Origin: Serratia sp. H1w
Lineage (GTDB): Bacteria; Pseudomonadota; Gammaproteobacteria; Enterobacterales; Enterobacteriaceae
Assembly: GCF_000633355.1 (NCBI RefSeq)
Contig: NZ_AYMQ01000050.1
Coordinates: 1-64,000 of the forward strand
Length of the DNA stretch: 64,000 nucleotides
Direction: 5' to 3'
This document shows, in pieces, positions 1-10,411 of the stretch. The notes under the pieces are model-generated. The model had not been told where the DNA came from and did no database searches. It saw only the letters and a program-made list of their open reading frames with translations. How positions within the stretch are numbered: position 1 is the first letter of the stretch; each line of letters begins with the position of its first letter. The position numbers were made by a program, and so were the translations under genes.

Positions 1-20
1 ACGATGTCCCCGGTCTGTAC

Positions 21-43
21 AGAGAGAGGGCTAGGGTGAGGGG
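21..43. repeat. Partial copy of dispersed repeat family A (GAGAGGG...GGGTGAGGGG)
   Basis: A purine-rich stretch downstream of the greB stop resembles one arm of the element seen complete at 40581-40615 and again at 25175-25214 and 27549-27580. Only one arm is evident here; the other may lie left of the window. It does not overlap a gene. Confidence 0.5.
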
Positions 44-46
44 CAA

Positions 47-529
47 TTATTCGGCGTCTTTGACATACTCGATCTCATTGACCGTCCAGTAGGCAATGCC
101 CGCCGGGGTTTCAACCGTCGCCGTATCCCCCACCTCTTTTTTCAGCAAGGCACGTGCCATTGGCGAGTCGATGGAGATGTAGTCTCTGCGGCCAAAGATC
201 TCATCATAGCCAACGATGCGAAAGCGTTTGGTATCGCCATCGTCGTTTTCGATCTCCACCCAGGCACCAAAGAACACCTTGCCCGCCTGCTGTGGCGAAT
301 AATCCACAATTTTCAGTTGTTCAAGGCATTTGGTGAGGTAGCGCACCCGGCGATCGATCTCACGTAGCCGCTTTTTATTGTATTGGTAATCGGCGTTTTC
401 ACTTCTGTCACCCAGGCTGGCGGCCCAGGTGACATTCTTGGTCACTTCCGGGCGGTCTTCACGCCACAGGAAATCCAGTTCTTTTTTGAGCTTGTTGTAA
501 CCCTCACGGGTGATCAGCAATGTTTTCAT
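47..529 (-). CDS. greB: Transcription elongation factor GreB
   Basis: The 160-residue protein has the Gre layout: an N-terminal antiparallel coiled coil of about 75 residues carrying the acidic tip (GDRSENADYQYNKKRLREID), then a C-terminal FKBP-like domain. Gre factors enter the RNA polymerase secondary channel and stimulate cleavage of backtracked transcripts. Length is close to E. coli GreB (158) and the sequence is GreB-like rather than GreA-like. The gene is divergent from ompR-envZ, as in other enterics, which supports the assignment. Confidence 0.96.
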   Translation of the reverse strand: MKTLLITREGYNKLKKELDFLWREDRPEVTKNVTWAASLGDRSENADYQYNKKRLREIDRRVRYLTKCLEQLKIVDYSPQQAGKVFFGAWVEIENDDGDTKRFRIVGYDEIFGRRDYISIDSPMARALLKKEVGDTATVETPAGIAYWTVNEIEYVKDAE

Positions 530-905
530 CGTTATCCATCATCAAATCACAGGAAGTGGGCGATTCTCGCATAAAGCGGTCACGATATCCGGTGGCGTTT
601 TTTTTATAAACCTGAGGTACACTGCCAATTCGCCAGCATTGCGGTTTTCTGCCAAGAGTGTACATCATACCCAGTGGGAAGTTTTTTACCGATCGGCGAC
701 CCTGATTTAAGTGAAAATTGTTGATATTTGGGCAAAAGAATAAGCTTTGTAACAATTTCGTCTAGAATATATACCATTAAACGCTGTCAGTAATGATGGA
801 GTTTTTGAACAATACAGGCTGTTGCCAAATAACCGCCAGCGGTAGCGATGCATAAGTGCGGGCCACAGTCTAGAATCAGGCAATAAAGCCTTTGGGAGTC
901 AGACA
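530..905. promoter_or_regulatory. greB/ompR divergent intergenic region with candidate ompR promoter
   Basis: This 376-base gap separates divergent greB and ompR and contains no convincing gene. A plausible ompR-directed promoter has a -35 TTGTAA at 747-752 and a -10 TATACC at 770-775, separated by 17 bases in an AT-rich stretch. This implies a leader of roughly 120 bases. A GGGAG ribosome binding site lies at 895-899 just before the ompR start. The promoter is inferred by inspection only. Confidence 0.45.
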
Positions 906-2992
<2,087 letters not shown>

Positions 2993-3026
2993 TATCCTGA
3001 CTTATGGTCGCAGCACTGTGGCCAGG

Positions 3027-3200
3027 TCAGGGCTTCTCGTTCTCATCATTTTCATCGCTAAAGGTGGCAATGCGCGCTAGATCCTCATCGCGCGGTGGGA
3101 TATCCAGCTCAACGCCGCCGAATTCTGCAAAGTGTTGATGCAACCAGGTTCCTAATCCATAACGTGGCGGCTTCTTCATTAACGCCTGTTTTAAGTCCAT
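3027..3200 (-). CDS. Small conserved-looking protein of unknown function (57 aa)
   Basis: An ATG at 3198-3200 is preceded by a very strong Shine-Dalgarno sequence (GGAGGAGG, about 5 bases upstream) and opens a 57-codon frame ending in TGA at 3027-3029. The product starts MDLKQALMKKPPRYGLGTWL, has a basic N-terminal third and a very acidic C-terminus (FSDENDENEKP). I recognise no domain. The acidic tail after a PPRDEDLARIATF segment loosely recalls small antitoxin-like proteins, but no toxin gene is adjacent. It sits between envZ (convergent) and pckA. Confidence 0.6.
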   Translation of the reverse strand: MDLKQALMKKPPRYGLGTWLHQHFAEFGGVELDIPPRDEDLARIATFSDENDENEKP

Positions 3201-3220
3201 ATGTACCTCCTCCGGTTTTT

Positions 3221-3247
3221 AACGGGCGCAGCATGCAGCGCCCCTAC
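3221..3247. repeat. Palindromic repeat family B, copy 1
   Basis: A palindrome of the form GGGCGC-AGCATGC-AGCGCCC followed by CTAC, between the small ORF and the pckA terminator. The same core recurs at 27621-27648, 39653-39680 and 54467-54494, always between genes. It could act as a REP-like element that folds in the RNA. Confidence 0.65.
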
Positions 3248-3280
3248 AAATCAGCCTTAAGTGCAAATTAGCCGCTGCAA

Positions 3281-3307
3281 ATAGAAAAGGCGCGGAGTTC
3301 GCGCCTT
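3281..3307 (-). terminator. Rho-independent terminator of pckA
   Basis: AAGGCGCG (3287-3294) pairs perfectly with CGCGCCTT (3300-3307) around a 5-base loop. Read on the minus strand, the hairpin is followed by TTTTCTATTT. It lies about 25 bases past the pckA stop. Confidence 0.85.
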
Positions 3308-3330
3308 GGCTTAGGGGGTAATTAACGCTA

Positions 3331-4950
3331 TTACAGTTTCGGACCGGAGCTGACCAGTGCAGCGCCTGCCGGGGTATCGGTGTACTTGTCGAAGTTGGTG
3401 ATAAAGCGGTTCGCCAGATCGTGCGCCTTCTCTTCCCATTGTTCCAGGTTGGCATAGGTGGCACGTGGGTCGAGGATCGCCGGATCAACGCCTGGCAGGG
3501 CGGTTGGCATCGACAGATCGAAGATTGGCAGCGTAATGGTTTCTGCCTTATCGATTTCACCGTTGAGGATGGCGTCGATAATGCCGCGTGTATCTTTGAT
3601 CGAGATACGTTTACCGGTACCGTTCCAGCCGGTATTCACCAGGTAAGCCTGCGCTCCGGCCGCCTGCATACGCTTGACCAGCACTTCGGCATACTGGGTT
3701 GGGTGCAGCGACAGGAAGGCAGCACCGAAGCAGGCAGAGAAGGTTGGCGTGGGTTCGGTAACGCCGCGCTCGGTGCCGGCCAGCTTGGCGGTGAAGCCGG
3801 ACAGGAAGTGGTACTGGGTCTGGTTGGCCGTCAGGCGTGATACCGGCGGCAGTACGCCGAAGGCGTCCGCAGTCAGGAAGATCACCTTGGTGGCATGGCC
3901 CGCTTTGGACACCGGCTTGACGATGTTCTGGATGTGGTAGATCGGATAGGAAACGCGGGTGTTCTCGGTTTTCGAACCGTCATTGAAGTCCACGGTGCCG
4001 TCGGCCAATACGGTGACGTTTTCCAGCAGCGCATCACGCTTGATGGCGTGATAGATATCTGGCTCGGCCTCTTCCGACAGCTTGATGGTTTTGGCGTAGC
4101 AGCCACCTTCGAAGTTGAACACGCCATCGTCGTCCCAGCCGTGTTCGTCATCGCCGATCAGTTGGCGTTTCGGATCGGTGGACAGCGTGGTTTTACCGGT
4201 GCCGGACAGGCCGAAGAATACCGCCACGTCGCCTTTCTCGCCCACGTTGGCCGAGCAGTGCATAGAAGCGATGCCTTTCAGTGGCAGCAGGTAGTTCATG
4301 ATGGAGAACATACCCTTCTTCATTTCGCCGCCGTACCAGGTGCCGCCGATCAGCTGCATGCGTTCGGTCAGGTTGAATGCCACGAAGTTTTCCGAGTTCA
4401 TTCCCTGCTGCTGCCAGTTCGGGTTGGTGCACTTGGCGCCGTTCATCACCACGAAGTCAGGCTCAAAACCTTGCAGTTCTTCATCGCTCGGGCGGATAAA
4501 CATGTTTTTGACGAAGTGCGCCTGCCATGCCACTTCTGTGATAAAGCGGACTTTCAGGCGGGAGTCTGCGTTGGCGCCGCAGAAGGTATCGACCACGAAC
4601 AGGCGCTTGCCGGAGAGCTGTTCGGTGACCAGTTTTTTCAGATCTGCCCAGACTTCAGGGCTGAGAGGTTTGTTGTCGTTCTTGCCTTTACCCTGATCGG
4701 CCCACCAGACGGTGTCCCGGGTAATATCGTCACGAACGATGTACTTATCTTTTGGCGAACGGCCAGTAAAGATGCCGGTATCGACGGCAACGGCACCCAG
4801 ATTGGTGACTACACCACGCTCAAACCCTTGCAGAGAAGGGTCCGTTTCTTCCTTAAACAGTAATTCATAACTCGGATTGTGAACGATTTCACCAACGTTA
4901 TGAATTCCATAAGCGGCTAGATCCTGGTGGGTTATACCATTAACACGCAT
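3331..4950 (-). CDS. pckA: Phosphoenolpyruvate carboxykinase (ATP)
   Basis: The 539-residue protein has the ATP-type PEPCK signature, including the P-loop [11 protein letters not shown] at residues 247-257, the substrate loop [10 protein letters not shown] (about 61-70) and the metal-binding region near GDDEHGWD. It converts oxaloacetate plus ATP to phosphoenolpyruvate, CO2 and ADP in the first committed step of gluconeogenesis, in the cytoplasm. It is monocistronic, with its own terminator at 3281-3307. Placement after envZ and before hslO matches E. coli. Confidence 0.98.
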   Translation of the reverse strand: MRVNGITHQDLAAYGIHNVGEIVHNPSYELLFKEETDPSLQGFERGVVTNLGAVAVDTGIFTGRSPKDKYIVRDDITRDTVWWADQGKGKNDNKPLSPEVWADLKKLVTEQLSGKRLFVVDTFCGANADSRLKVRFITEVAWQAHFVKNMFIRPSDEELQGFEPDFVVMNGAKCTNPNWQQQGMNSENFVAFNLTERMQLIGGTWYGGEMKKGMFSIMNYLLPLKGIASMHCSANVGEKGDVAVFFGLSGTGKTTLSTDPKRQLIGDDEHGWDDDGVFNFEGGCYAKTIKLSEEAEPDIYHAIKRDALLENVTVLADGTVDFNDGSKTENTRVSYPIYHIQNIVKPVSKAGHATKVIFLTADAFGVLPPVSRLTANQTQYHFLSGFTAKLAGTERGVTEPTPTFSACFGAAFLSLHPTQYAEVLVKRMQAAGAQAYLVNTGWNGTGKRISIKDTRGIIDAILNGEIDKAETITLPIFDLSMPTALPGVDPAILDPRATYANLEQWEEKAHDLANRFITNFDKYTDTPAGAALVSSGPKL

Positions 4951-5108
4951 GTCACTACTCCTTGATCACAGAATTTCTGGCGACAATTGTAGGGATCCAT
5001 GGCGATGTAACCGCGATAGGTATCAAATATTTAACGTATTAAACGTTTTTTAGTTACGTTATGAGATGTAGACCACGGAATAAAGCAAGCCTGCAAACGG
5101 CGGAGGCT

Positions 5109-5138
5109 GACGTACGTCACAACTCGACGCACGTCACA
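5109..5138. repeat. Direct repeat of GACGTACGTCACA-type units upstream of pckA
   Basis: Two 13-base units (5109-5121 and 5126-5138) differ at one position (GACGTACGTCACA and GACGCACGTCACA) and are spaced 17 bases start to start. They lie between hslO and pckA, about 160 bases upstream of pckA. They could be tandem binding sites; no regulator is identified. Confidence 0.45.
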
Positions 5139-5150
5139 GTGCGGTATTGA

Positions 5151-6029
5151 TTAGTGCAGCTGGGTGTTACCGTCGGCATTGCCGCTATGAAGGGCGGCGA
5201 TATCTAGCGAGTCGAATACATAATGATTACCACAGTAATCACAGTGCATATCGATGTTGCCATCCTGTGCCAGCATATCGGCCACTTCTTCCGCTGGCAG
5301 GGTAATCAGCGCATCGGCACAGCGCTGGCGCGAACAGGTGCAGCGGAAAATCACATCCTGAGGCTCGTACAGCGTGACCTCTTCCTGATGGTAAAGGCGA
5401 TACAGCACTTCGTTAGCCGGCAGGGTGAACAGCTCCTGATCCTTGATGGTGGCGGTCAATTGCACCAGATGATCGAAATCATCGGCATTGCCATCCTGAG
5501 CTGGCAGTACCTGCAGCAGCATGCCAGCGGCCGCTGGTTTGCCTTCGGCTTCGCCAGTTCGGATAAACAGGCGCGTTGGCAACTGTTCGGACTGACGGAA
5601 ATACCCTTCCAGACACTCGGCCAGCGTTTCGCCTTCCAGACCTACCACGCCCTGATAGCGTTCACCTTCAGATGGGGTGATGGTGATCACCATAATGCCG
5701 TTACCCAGCATCTGGTGCAGAGTGCTATCGGCCGCAATTTCGCTTTCTACACGGGCTACGCCACGCATTTCCTGGCGATTGTTGCCGTTGATCACTGCCA
5801 GCTTCAGCGGGCCGTCACCTTGCACCTGAACGGTAATGTCACCGTCGAACTTCAACGTGGCGGTCAGCAGGCTGGTGGCGACCAACAGCTCGCCCAGCAG
5901 CTTTTGCACCGGGGCCGGATAGTCGTGGTTGGTCAGGATGTGCTGATGAGTTTCGCTGACGGTAACCAGCTCACCGCGCACCGCGTAGTTCTCAAACAGG
6001 TAACGGTGTAATTGGTCATGGTTGGACAT
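5151..6029 (-). CDS. hslO: Redox-regulated chaperone Hsp33
   Basis: The chosen ATG at 6027-6029 gives 292 residues starting [20 protein letters not shown], the same length as E. coli Hsp33; a longer in-frame start at 6071 would overlap the hslR end and add a non-conserved extension. The C-terminal zinc switch is present as CTC and CDYC cysteine pairs (context RCTCSRQRC and HCDYCGNHY). Hsp33 is a cytoplasmic holdase activated by disulfide formation under oxidative and heat stress. It is the last gene of yrfG-hslR-hslO. Confidence 0.96.
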   Translation of the reverse strand: MSNHDQLHRYLFENYAVRGELVTVSETHQHILTNHDYPAPVQKLLGELLVATSLLTATLKFDGDITVQVQGDGPLKLAVINGNNRQEMRGVARVESEIAADSTLHQMLGNGIMVITITPSEGERYQGVVGLEGETLAECLEGYFRQSEQLPTRLFIRTGEAEGKPAAAGMLLQVLPAQDGNADDFDHLVQLTATIKDQELFTLPANEVLYRLYHQEEVTLYEPQDVIFRCTCSRQRCADALITLPAEEVADMLAQDGNIDMHCDYCGNHYVFDSLDIAALHSGNADGNTQLH

Positions 6030-6054
6030 AGTTTTCTCTCTGTGCAGCGAGGGA

Positions 6055-6462
6055 TTATTCCTGCTCGCCAAATTTAAATTTGATCAAATCGCGCCGCTCT
6101 TTCTTGTCCGGGCGACGATCCGGATGCGGCATGGTCAGCGCATTCATCTTGCGTGCCAGCGCCACTTTCTCGCGGTTGGCAATGCTGGCCTCGGTTTCCT
6201 GATACATCAGCTGCGCCTCGTCGGCCCCGCGCCGCTGGCTGTTGAGGGCCAGCACGATGACGGTACGCTCGTCATTCCCCTGGCGCAGCTTGATTTCGGC
6301 GTTGAGCTCAACGGCTTTACTAGGCTTGCCGCGCTGCCCGTTGTAGTGCACCTTGCCGCCGTCGATCATGTCGCGGGCCAGTGCGCGGGTTTTATAAAAA
6401 CGGGCGGCCCATAGCCATTTATCCAGGCGGACGGTCTCATCCGGTGTTGCTTTGGCTTTCAT
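6055..6462 (-). CDS. hslR: Ribosome-associated heat shock protein Hsp15
   Basis: A 135-residue basic protein opening with an S4 RNA-binding domain ([20 protein letters not shown], about residues 10-29). The C-terminus is rich in Lys and Arg. Hsp15 binds stalled 50S subunits carrying nascent chains and helps recycle them. Its start overlaps the yrfG stop by four bases (ATGA), so the two are translationally coupled, and hslO follows 25 bases later. Confidence 0.95.
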   Translation of the reverse strand: MKAKATPDETVRLDKWLWAARFYKTRALARDMIDGGKVHYNGQRGKPSKAVELNAEIKLRQGNDERTVIVLALNSQRRGADEAQLMYQETEASIANREKVALARKMNALTMPHPDRRPDKKERRDLIKFKFGEQE

Positions 6463-7139
6463 TGCTCCCTCCGCTCCAACGCCGGTATCAACTGGCGGTA
6501 GTCGCTCATTGACGGATAACGCTGGAAAGTTTTACTCGCCATGCTGGAATCCGGGTTCTGTACGCCAAGGCAGTAGCGGATGCCAAACTTGCGGGCGGCA
6601 TCCAGAATGGGTTCACCATCATCCACAAACAGCGTGCGCTGCGGATCAAAACCGGTTTGCTGCTGTACGGCCTGCCACAGACGCTGATCTTCCTTCGGAT
6701 AACCAAATGTGTGGGTGGAAAGTAATAAATCAAGGTGTCGATCCAAACCCGTGTGCTCAACCTTCACGGCCAGACTGTGTGGATGCGCGTTGGTTAGCAG
6801 GATGGTGCGCTGCCCGGCATCGCGTAGCGCCTGCAAAAACGGTTGGGTATCTTCACGTAGCCGAGCACGGTTGCCGACTTCGCTGGTCATCTGGTAGATA
6901 TCCAGATCCAGCCGTTCGCACCAGTAATCGAAGCAGTACCAGTTCATGGTGTGCTGTACGGCCAGGTATTCGTCGTTAATAATTTTGCTGGCCACGTCGA
7001 AGGGGATCGAACGCTGTTCACTCAGTGCCTGCGGCACCAGCTTGAGCCAAAAATGGCTGTCGAATTCCAGATCCAGCAGGGTGCCATCCATATCCAGCAG
7101 TACGGTATCAATATCGTGCCAGTCAAACTCGGGAACCAT
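6459..7139 (-). CDS. yrfG: HAD-family GMP/IMP nucleotidase YrfG
   Basis: The 226-residue haloacid-dehalogenase-type phosphatase has motif I DMDGTLLDL near residue 16, motif II in ILLTNAHPH, and motif III/IV in GYPKEDQRLW and FVDDGEPILDAA. The E. coli homologue dephosphorylates purine mononucleotides such as GMP and IMP. It heads the yrfG-hslR-hslO transcription unit downstream of igaA; the specific substrate is inferred from homology. Confidence 0.92.
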   Translation of the reverse strand: MVPEFDWHDIDTVLLDMDGTLLDLEFDSHFWLKLVPQALSEQRSIPFDVASKIINDEYLAVQHTMNWYCFDYWCERLDLDIYQMTSEVGNRARLREDTQPFLQALRDAGQRTILLTNAHPHSLAVKVEHTGLDRHLDLLLSTHTFGYPKEDQRLWQAVQQQTGFDPQRTLFVDDGEPILDAARKFGIRYCLGVQNPDSSMASKTFQRYPSMSDYRQLIPALERREQ

Positions 7140-7223
7140 GTAAAAACTCCATAGCTGGGGCCGTGGCAGCCCACAGATGATAAAACATACAGAGCCTAGT
7201 ATAAGCGGTTGGCGGGATGGAGG

Positions 7224-9362
7224 CTACGCCGTCGGGCGTATGGATAGCGGAGTGAGCTGCGGGTTGAAGCAGCTTTCATAGTAGCGCTGGATATCGGCGA
7301 GGCGGTGTTGGTTTTTGCGTCTGCGCTGCACCAACTGCCAGGAGTTGTAACCCAGCACAACGACCAACACTAGCAACAGCAGGCTGGTGCCAAGATAGCG
7401 CCACAGGGTCACGATATCCGGCTCACTGTGCAGGGCGATATGCCGGGTGCCGTTGGCATCGACAAAGATATTGGTGATCACCCCGTTGGCCTTGAACGGC
7501 GTATGCAGCAACAGGCTGCTAAGGCGCTGGAGTTCGTTCCATTGATCGAGTGCGTTGTATTCGTTCAGCGGCTGCGCGGGCAGGGGATAGTCCACCAATT
7601 GCTTGCCTTCGTCACTGGTGATCAGAAAACCGCCCGGCGGCGGGCTGTTGAGGGCGGCGGCGGCCTGGCGGGTTTCCCGCACCACAAAGGCAGAGGTGGC
7701 CGCGTTGCTCAGGTTTTCCAGCGATTCGGCACTGACCGGCCGCAGCAGGACGTTAACGCCTTCCAGCGCCCCGGATTTGGCCCGTTTCACCAGGCTGGCC
7801 CAGTTCTTGACGTTACCCAGGTTGACCAATGCGTTCTTCAAGCGCACACAGTCGGCCTGCGTGCCACACAGATCCTGCGTTTTCAACACGATATCCGCAA
7901 AGTCGTCCAGCAGGATCATGCCCGATTTTTCAATCGCACTGGCCAACTGCGGGTTCACTTTCTGCTCGGCACCGCTTGGGTGCAGTTGCCGGTTGATGTT
8001 GGCCATCAGCGCAGCGGCTTTATCGATCACTTCCGACTCGGGCTGTGGCAGCGGGGTGGCGGTATTCCAGTAGATCCCCGAACAGTCGAAAGGCATAAAG
8101 CTTGGCGCGGTGGCGTTGTTGTTACCAGAAGGGACGTAGCACATCCCATTGCCCTGGATTTTCAGCCTGTCGCCGATATGCAGTGGGATGGCCTCCAGTG
8201 CCTGAACGCTGGTGACTTCCGTTTTCTGGGCCCCTTGCAGCCACGCGGTGCTCAGTTTAGCCGGCAGGCTGAGTGGAATGTAGATTAACAGTAACAACAG
8301 CACCACGAGCGAACTGGCCGCCAACACGGCGTTCTTGCCCCATTGTTGCAGGGGGAAGTTCTTCACTTCGTCATGCAAAGAGAGATAATGCCCCTGACGT
8401 ACCACCTGCCGGTTGAGGTAAATATCCACATTGGTGGTCTTCCCCAGATCCGCGCTCAGGTAAGGCAGCCAGTGCGGGGGATAGATCAGATCGATGATCC
8501 CCAACGAGATATTATTGATTTGCCCTTGATTGGACTCGCCGAATAGCCCCCAGCGCTTTGGCGTACCGCGCAGGCAGTGCACCTCTTTCAGCTCTTTTTC
8601 GGTCGGGCGGCGCAGCAACTGCCAGCAACCCCAGGCGATCATCAGCACCGCCACCAGAATGATCCAGGGGATCACCACCACCGGGCTGATCAGGCTGAAG
8701 AACAGCAGCAGCAGGGCAGTAGAGATGAGGGTGGCTTCTTTGATGCCATTCGGCCGGTTGAGTGCATGTTCCTCGCGCGTTTCCTTGCGAATGTTCATCA
8801 ACTCAATATGTTCGCTCTCTTCCTTGCGGATGGAGGCGTTTCTGGTTGGGGCTGCGGTCACGACCGGCGAAGGCGGGCTGTCGTGGATATGATCCAGCAG
8901 CGAATGGCCGTTGAGTGAGATCACTAGCGGCAGCGTCTGAGTCTTGATCACTTCGACGTGGTTATCGGCGCTGATGTACTGCTCCCAGAACGGGGGGAGA
9001 TGAACTTCCTCCGAGTCGAGATAGTAGCGCCAGTTGTTGGGTTCATCGCTAGCCAGGCCATAGCGGGTGATGGCATGGGTGATCGGGTAGACGTTGTCGC
9101 TCTGGGCGGTCAGCGCCAGCCTGACAGAAGGCAGCGAAAGCGAAGAGGAGCCTGGCAGCAGCTTGTTGCCCAAACGGTTCTGTTGGTTGAGGTAATATTC
9201 AATCGCCGCCCGCTCTTGAGCGGTCAGCTTGCGGTGGGTAGGTTTAACAAACGGCAGGATACCTGCCAAGACTGGCCGCGGGCGGAATTTAAACCACAAA
9301 TAGAGGCCAGCAGCGATCAGGCAGGCTAGCGCTAAGGCCAATATCAACGCTATTGTGCTCAT
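7224..9362 (-). CDS. igaA: Rcs phosphorelay repressor IgaA (YrfF/UmoB family)
   Basis: The 712-residue inner-membrane protein has an N-terminal membrane anchor (about residues 4-24), a cytoplasmic region, two hydrophobic hairpin segments near 212-248, another segment near 342-362, a large periplasmic domain with CGTQADC and a terminal membrane segment near 652-675. IgaA holds the Rcs envelope-stress phosphorelay off by contacting RcsD and is relieved when RcsF signals damage. Length agrees with enterobacterial IgaA (about 710). It is divergent from nudE. Confidence 0.93.
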   Translation of the reverse strand: MSTIALILALALACLIAAGLYLWFKFRPRPVLAGILPFVKPTHRKLTAQERAAIEYYLNQQNRLGNKLLPGSSSLSLPSVRLALTAQSDNVYPITHAITRYGLASDEPNNWRYYLDSEEVHLPPFWEQYISADNHVEVIKTQTLPLVISLNGHSLLDHIHDSPPSPVVTAAPTRNASIRKEESEHIELMNIRKETREEHALNRPNGIKEATLISTALLLLFFSLISPVVVIPWIILVAVLMIAWGCWQLLRRPTEKELKEVHCLRGTPKRWGLFGESNQGQINNISLGIIDLIYPPHWLPYLSADLGKTTNVDIYLNRQVVRQGHYLSLHDEVKNFPLQQWGKNAVLAASSLVVLLLLLIYIPLSLPAKLSTAWLQGAQKTEVTSVQALEAIPLHIGDRLKIQGNGMCYVPSGNNNATAPSFMPFDCSGIYWNTATPLPQPESEVIDKAAALMANINRQLHPSGAEQKVNPQLASAIEKSGMILLDDFADIVLKTQDLCGTQADCVRLKNALVNLGNVKNWASLVKRAKSGALEGVNVLLRPVSAESLENLSNAATSAFVVRETRQAAAALNSPPPGGFLITSDEGKQLVDYPLPAQPLNEYNALDQWNELQRLSSLLLHTPFKANGVITNIFVDANGTRHIALHSEPDIVTLWRYLGTSLLLLVLVVVLGYNSWQLVQRRRKNQHRLADIQRYYESCFNPQLTPLSIRPTA

Positions 9363-9809
9363 GCTATTCTCATCCTACGCCCATGAAACCGCCAGTCTTA
9401 ACCACAAAGCCAATCATTATACGGAGTTAACCGCCCAGAGATAGAATGACCCGCCGTTAAATTGTTATCCGGCTCTCATTCGGGGTTATCGTTCGGCGTT
9501 CGCCGCACGATGCTTTACCTGTGTGAGCATAGCAACCCTGATATTGGCTGGGTATCGGGTTTATCCTATTTGCCGCTGCGCGTTTAATCGATCGGAGGGT
9601 GACTGGCCAGGTTTGTTAAAAAAAAGTAAATTACAGGCTAAGCTCGTTGCGGTAATGGTTCCCATTAACGCACAATGTGATCAAGATCGAGTTTAGCCAG
9701 CGGATGATCGCCAAGCTGTCTGGCACAACGCGCATATTATTATCCTGGTTATTGGCCTGAGGATGCTGATTATTCAGCGTGTCAGGCGGTTAACCTAGTT
9801 GAGGCAATC
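9363..9809. promoter_or_regulatory. igaA/nudE divergent intergenic region
   Basis: This 447-base gap holds the promoters of two divergent genes and no gene I can support. A CRP-like motif lies at 9676-9691: the left half TGTGA is perfect but the right half TCGAG is poor. A small hairpin CGGCG-TT-CGCCG lies near 9493-9504. Both are weak observations. Confidence 0.35.
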
Positions 9810-10364
9810 ATGGATAAACACCTGCAAAAACCTAAAATTCTGAAAGTCGAAACGGTCGCGCGTTCGCGTTTATTTAACGTTGAGTCGGTCGATCTGGAGT
9901 TCAGTAACGGTGTACGGCGGGTCTATGAGCGTATGCGCCCTTCGGAACGTGAAGCGGTGATGATTGTCCCGGTGATCGGCGATGATTTGCTGTTGATCCG
10001 TGAATATGCGGTCGGCACCGAATCCTATGAGCTGGGATTCCCCAAAGGGCTGATCGATCCAGGTGAAGGGGTATTGGAAGCGGCTAACCGCGAACTGATG
10101 GAAGAAGTCGGTTTTGGGGCCAGGCGTTTCGATTTTCTCAGCAAGTTGACGATGGCACCTTCCTATTTTTCCAGCCAGATGAATATCGTGCTGGCGCACG
10201 ATCTCTATGCGCAAAGCCTGGAAGGAGATGAGCCAGAGCCGCTGCCACAGGTGCGTTGGCCGATAGCCAACATGATGGCACTGCTGGCGGAACCGGACTT
10301 TCGTGAGGCGCGTAACGTCAGCGCACTGTTCCTGACAGAGGCGTTCCTGCGCGGTTCACGTTAA
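9810..10364 (+). CDS. nudE: ADP-compounds Nudix hydrolase NudE
   Basis: The 184-residue protein carries the Nudix box GLIDPGEGVLEAANRELMEE followed by VGF, with the GX5EX7REUXEEXGU pattern intact. NudE hydrolyses ADP-ribose, diadenosine polyphosphates and NADH to nucleoside monophosphates. Position between igaA and mrcA matches E. coli. It ends at a shared convergent terminator with mrcA. Confidence 0.95.
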   Translation: MDKHLQKPKILKVETVARSRLFNVESVDLEFSNGVRRVYERMRPSEREAVMIVPVIGDDLLLIREYAVGTESYELGFPKGLIDPGEGVLEAANRELMEEVGFGARRFDFLSKLTMAPSYFSSQMNIVLAHDLYAQSLEGDEPEPLPQVRWPIANMMALLAEPDFREARNVSALFLTEAFLRGSR

Positions 10365-10380
10365 CCCGCATGAGATAAAA

Positions 10381-10404
10381 AATGGCCAGATTGCTCTGGC
10401 CATT
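10381..10404. terminator. Bidirectional terminator between nudE and mrcA
   Basis: AATGGCCAGA and TCTGGCCATT form a perfect 10-bp stem with a TTGC loop. An A-run precedes it and T-rich sequence (GTCGTTTTT) follows, so it can terminate transcription from both converging genes. Confidence 0.9.
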
Positions 10405-10411
10405 GTCGTTT

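Noticed and set aside
3895-4863. 322-codon open frame opposite pckA (plus strand)
   Set aside because: It lies wholly antisense to a highly conserved pckA, has no convincing start signal and reads as a shadow of GC-rich codon usage.
5223-6011. 262-codon open frame antisense to hslO
   Set aside because: Complete overlap with the intact Hsp33 gene and no family resemblance.
7428-8288. 286-codon open frame antisense to igaA
   Set aside because: Antisense to an intact conserved gene; no ribosome binding site.
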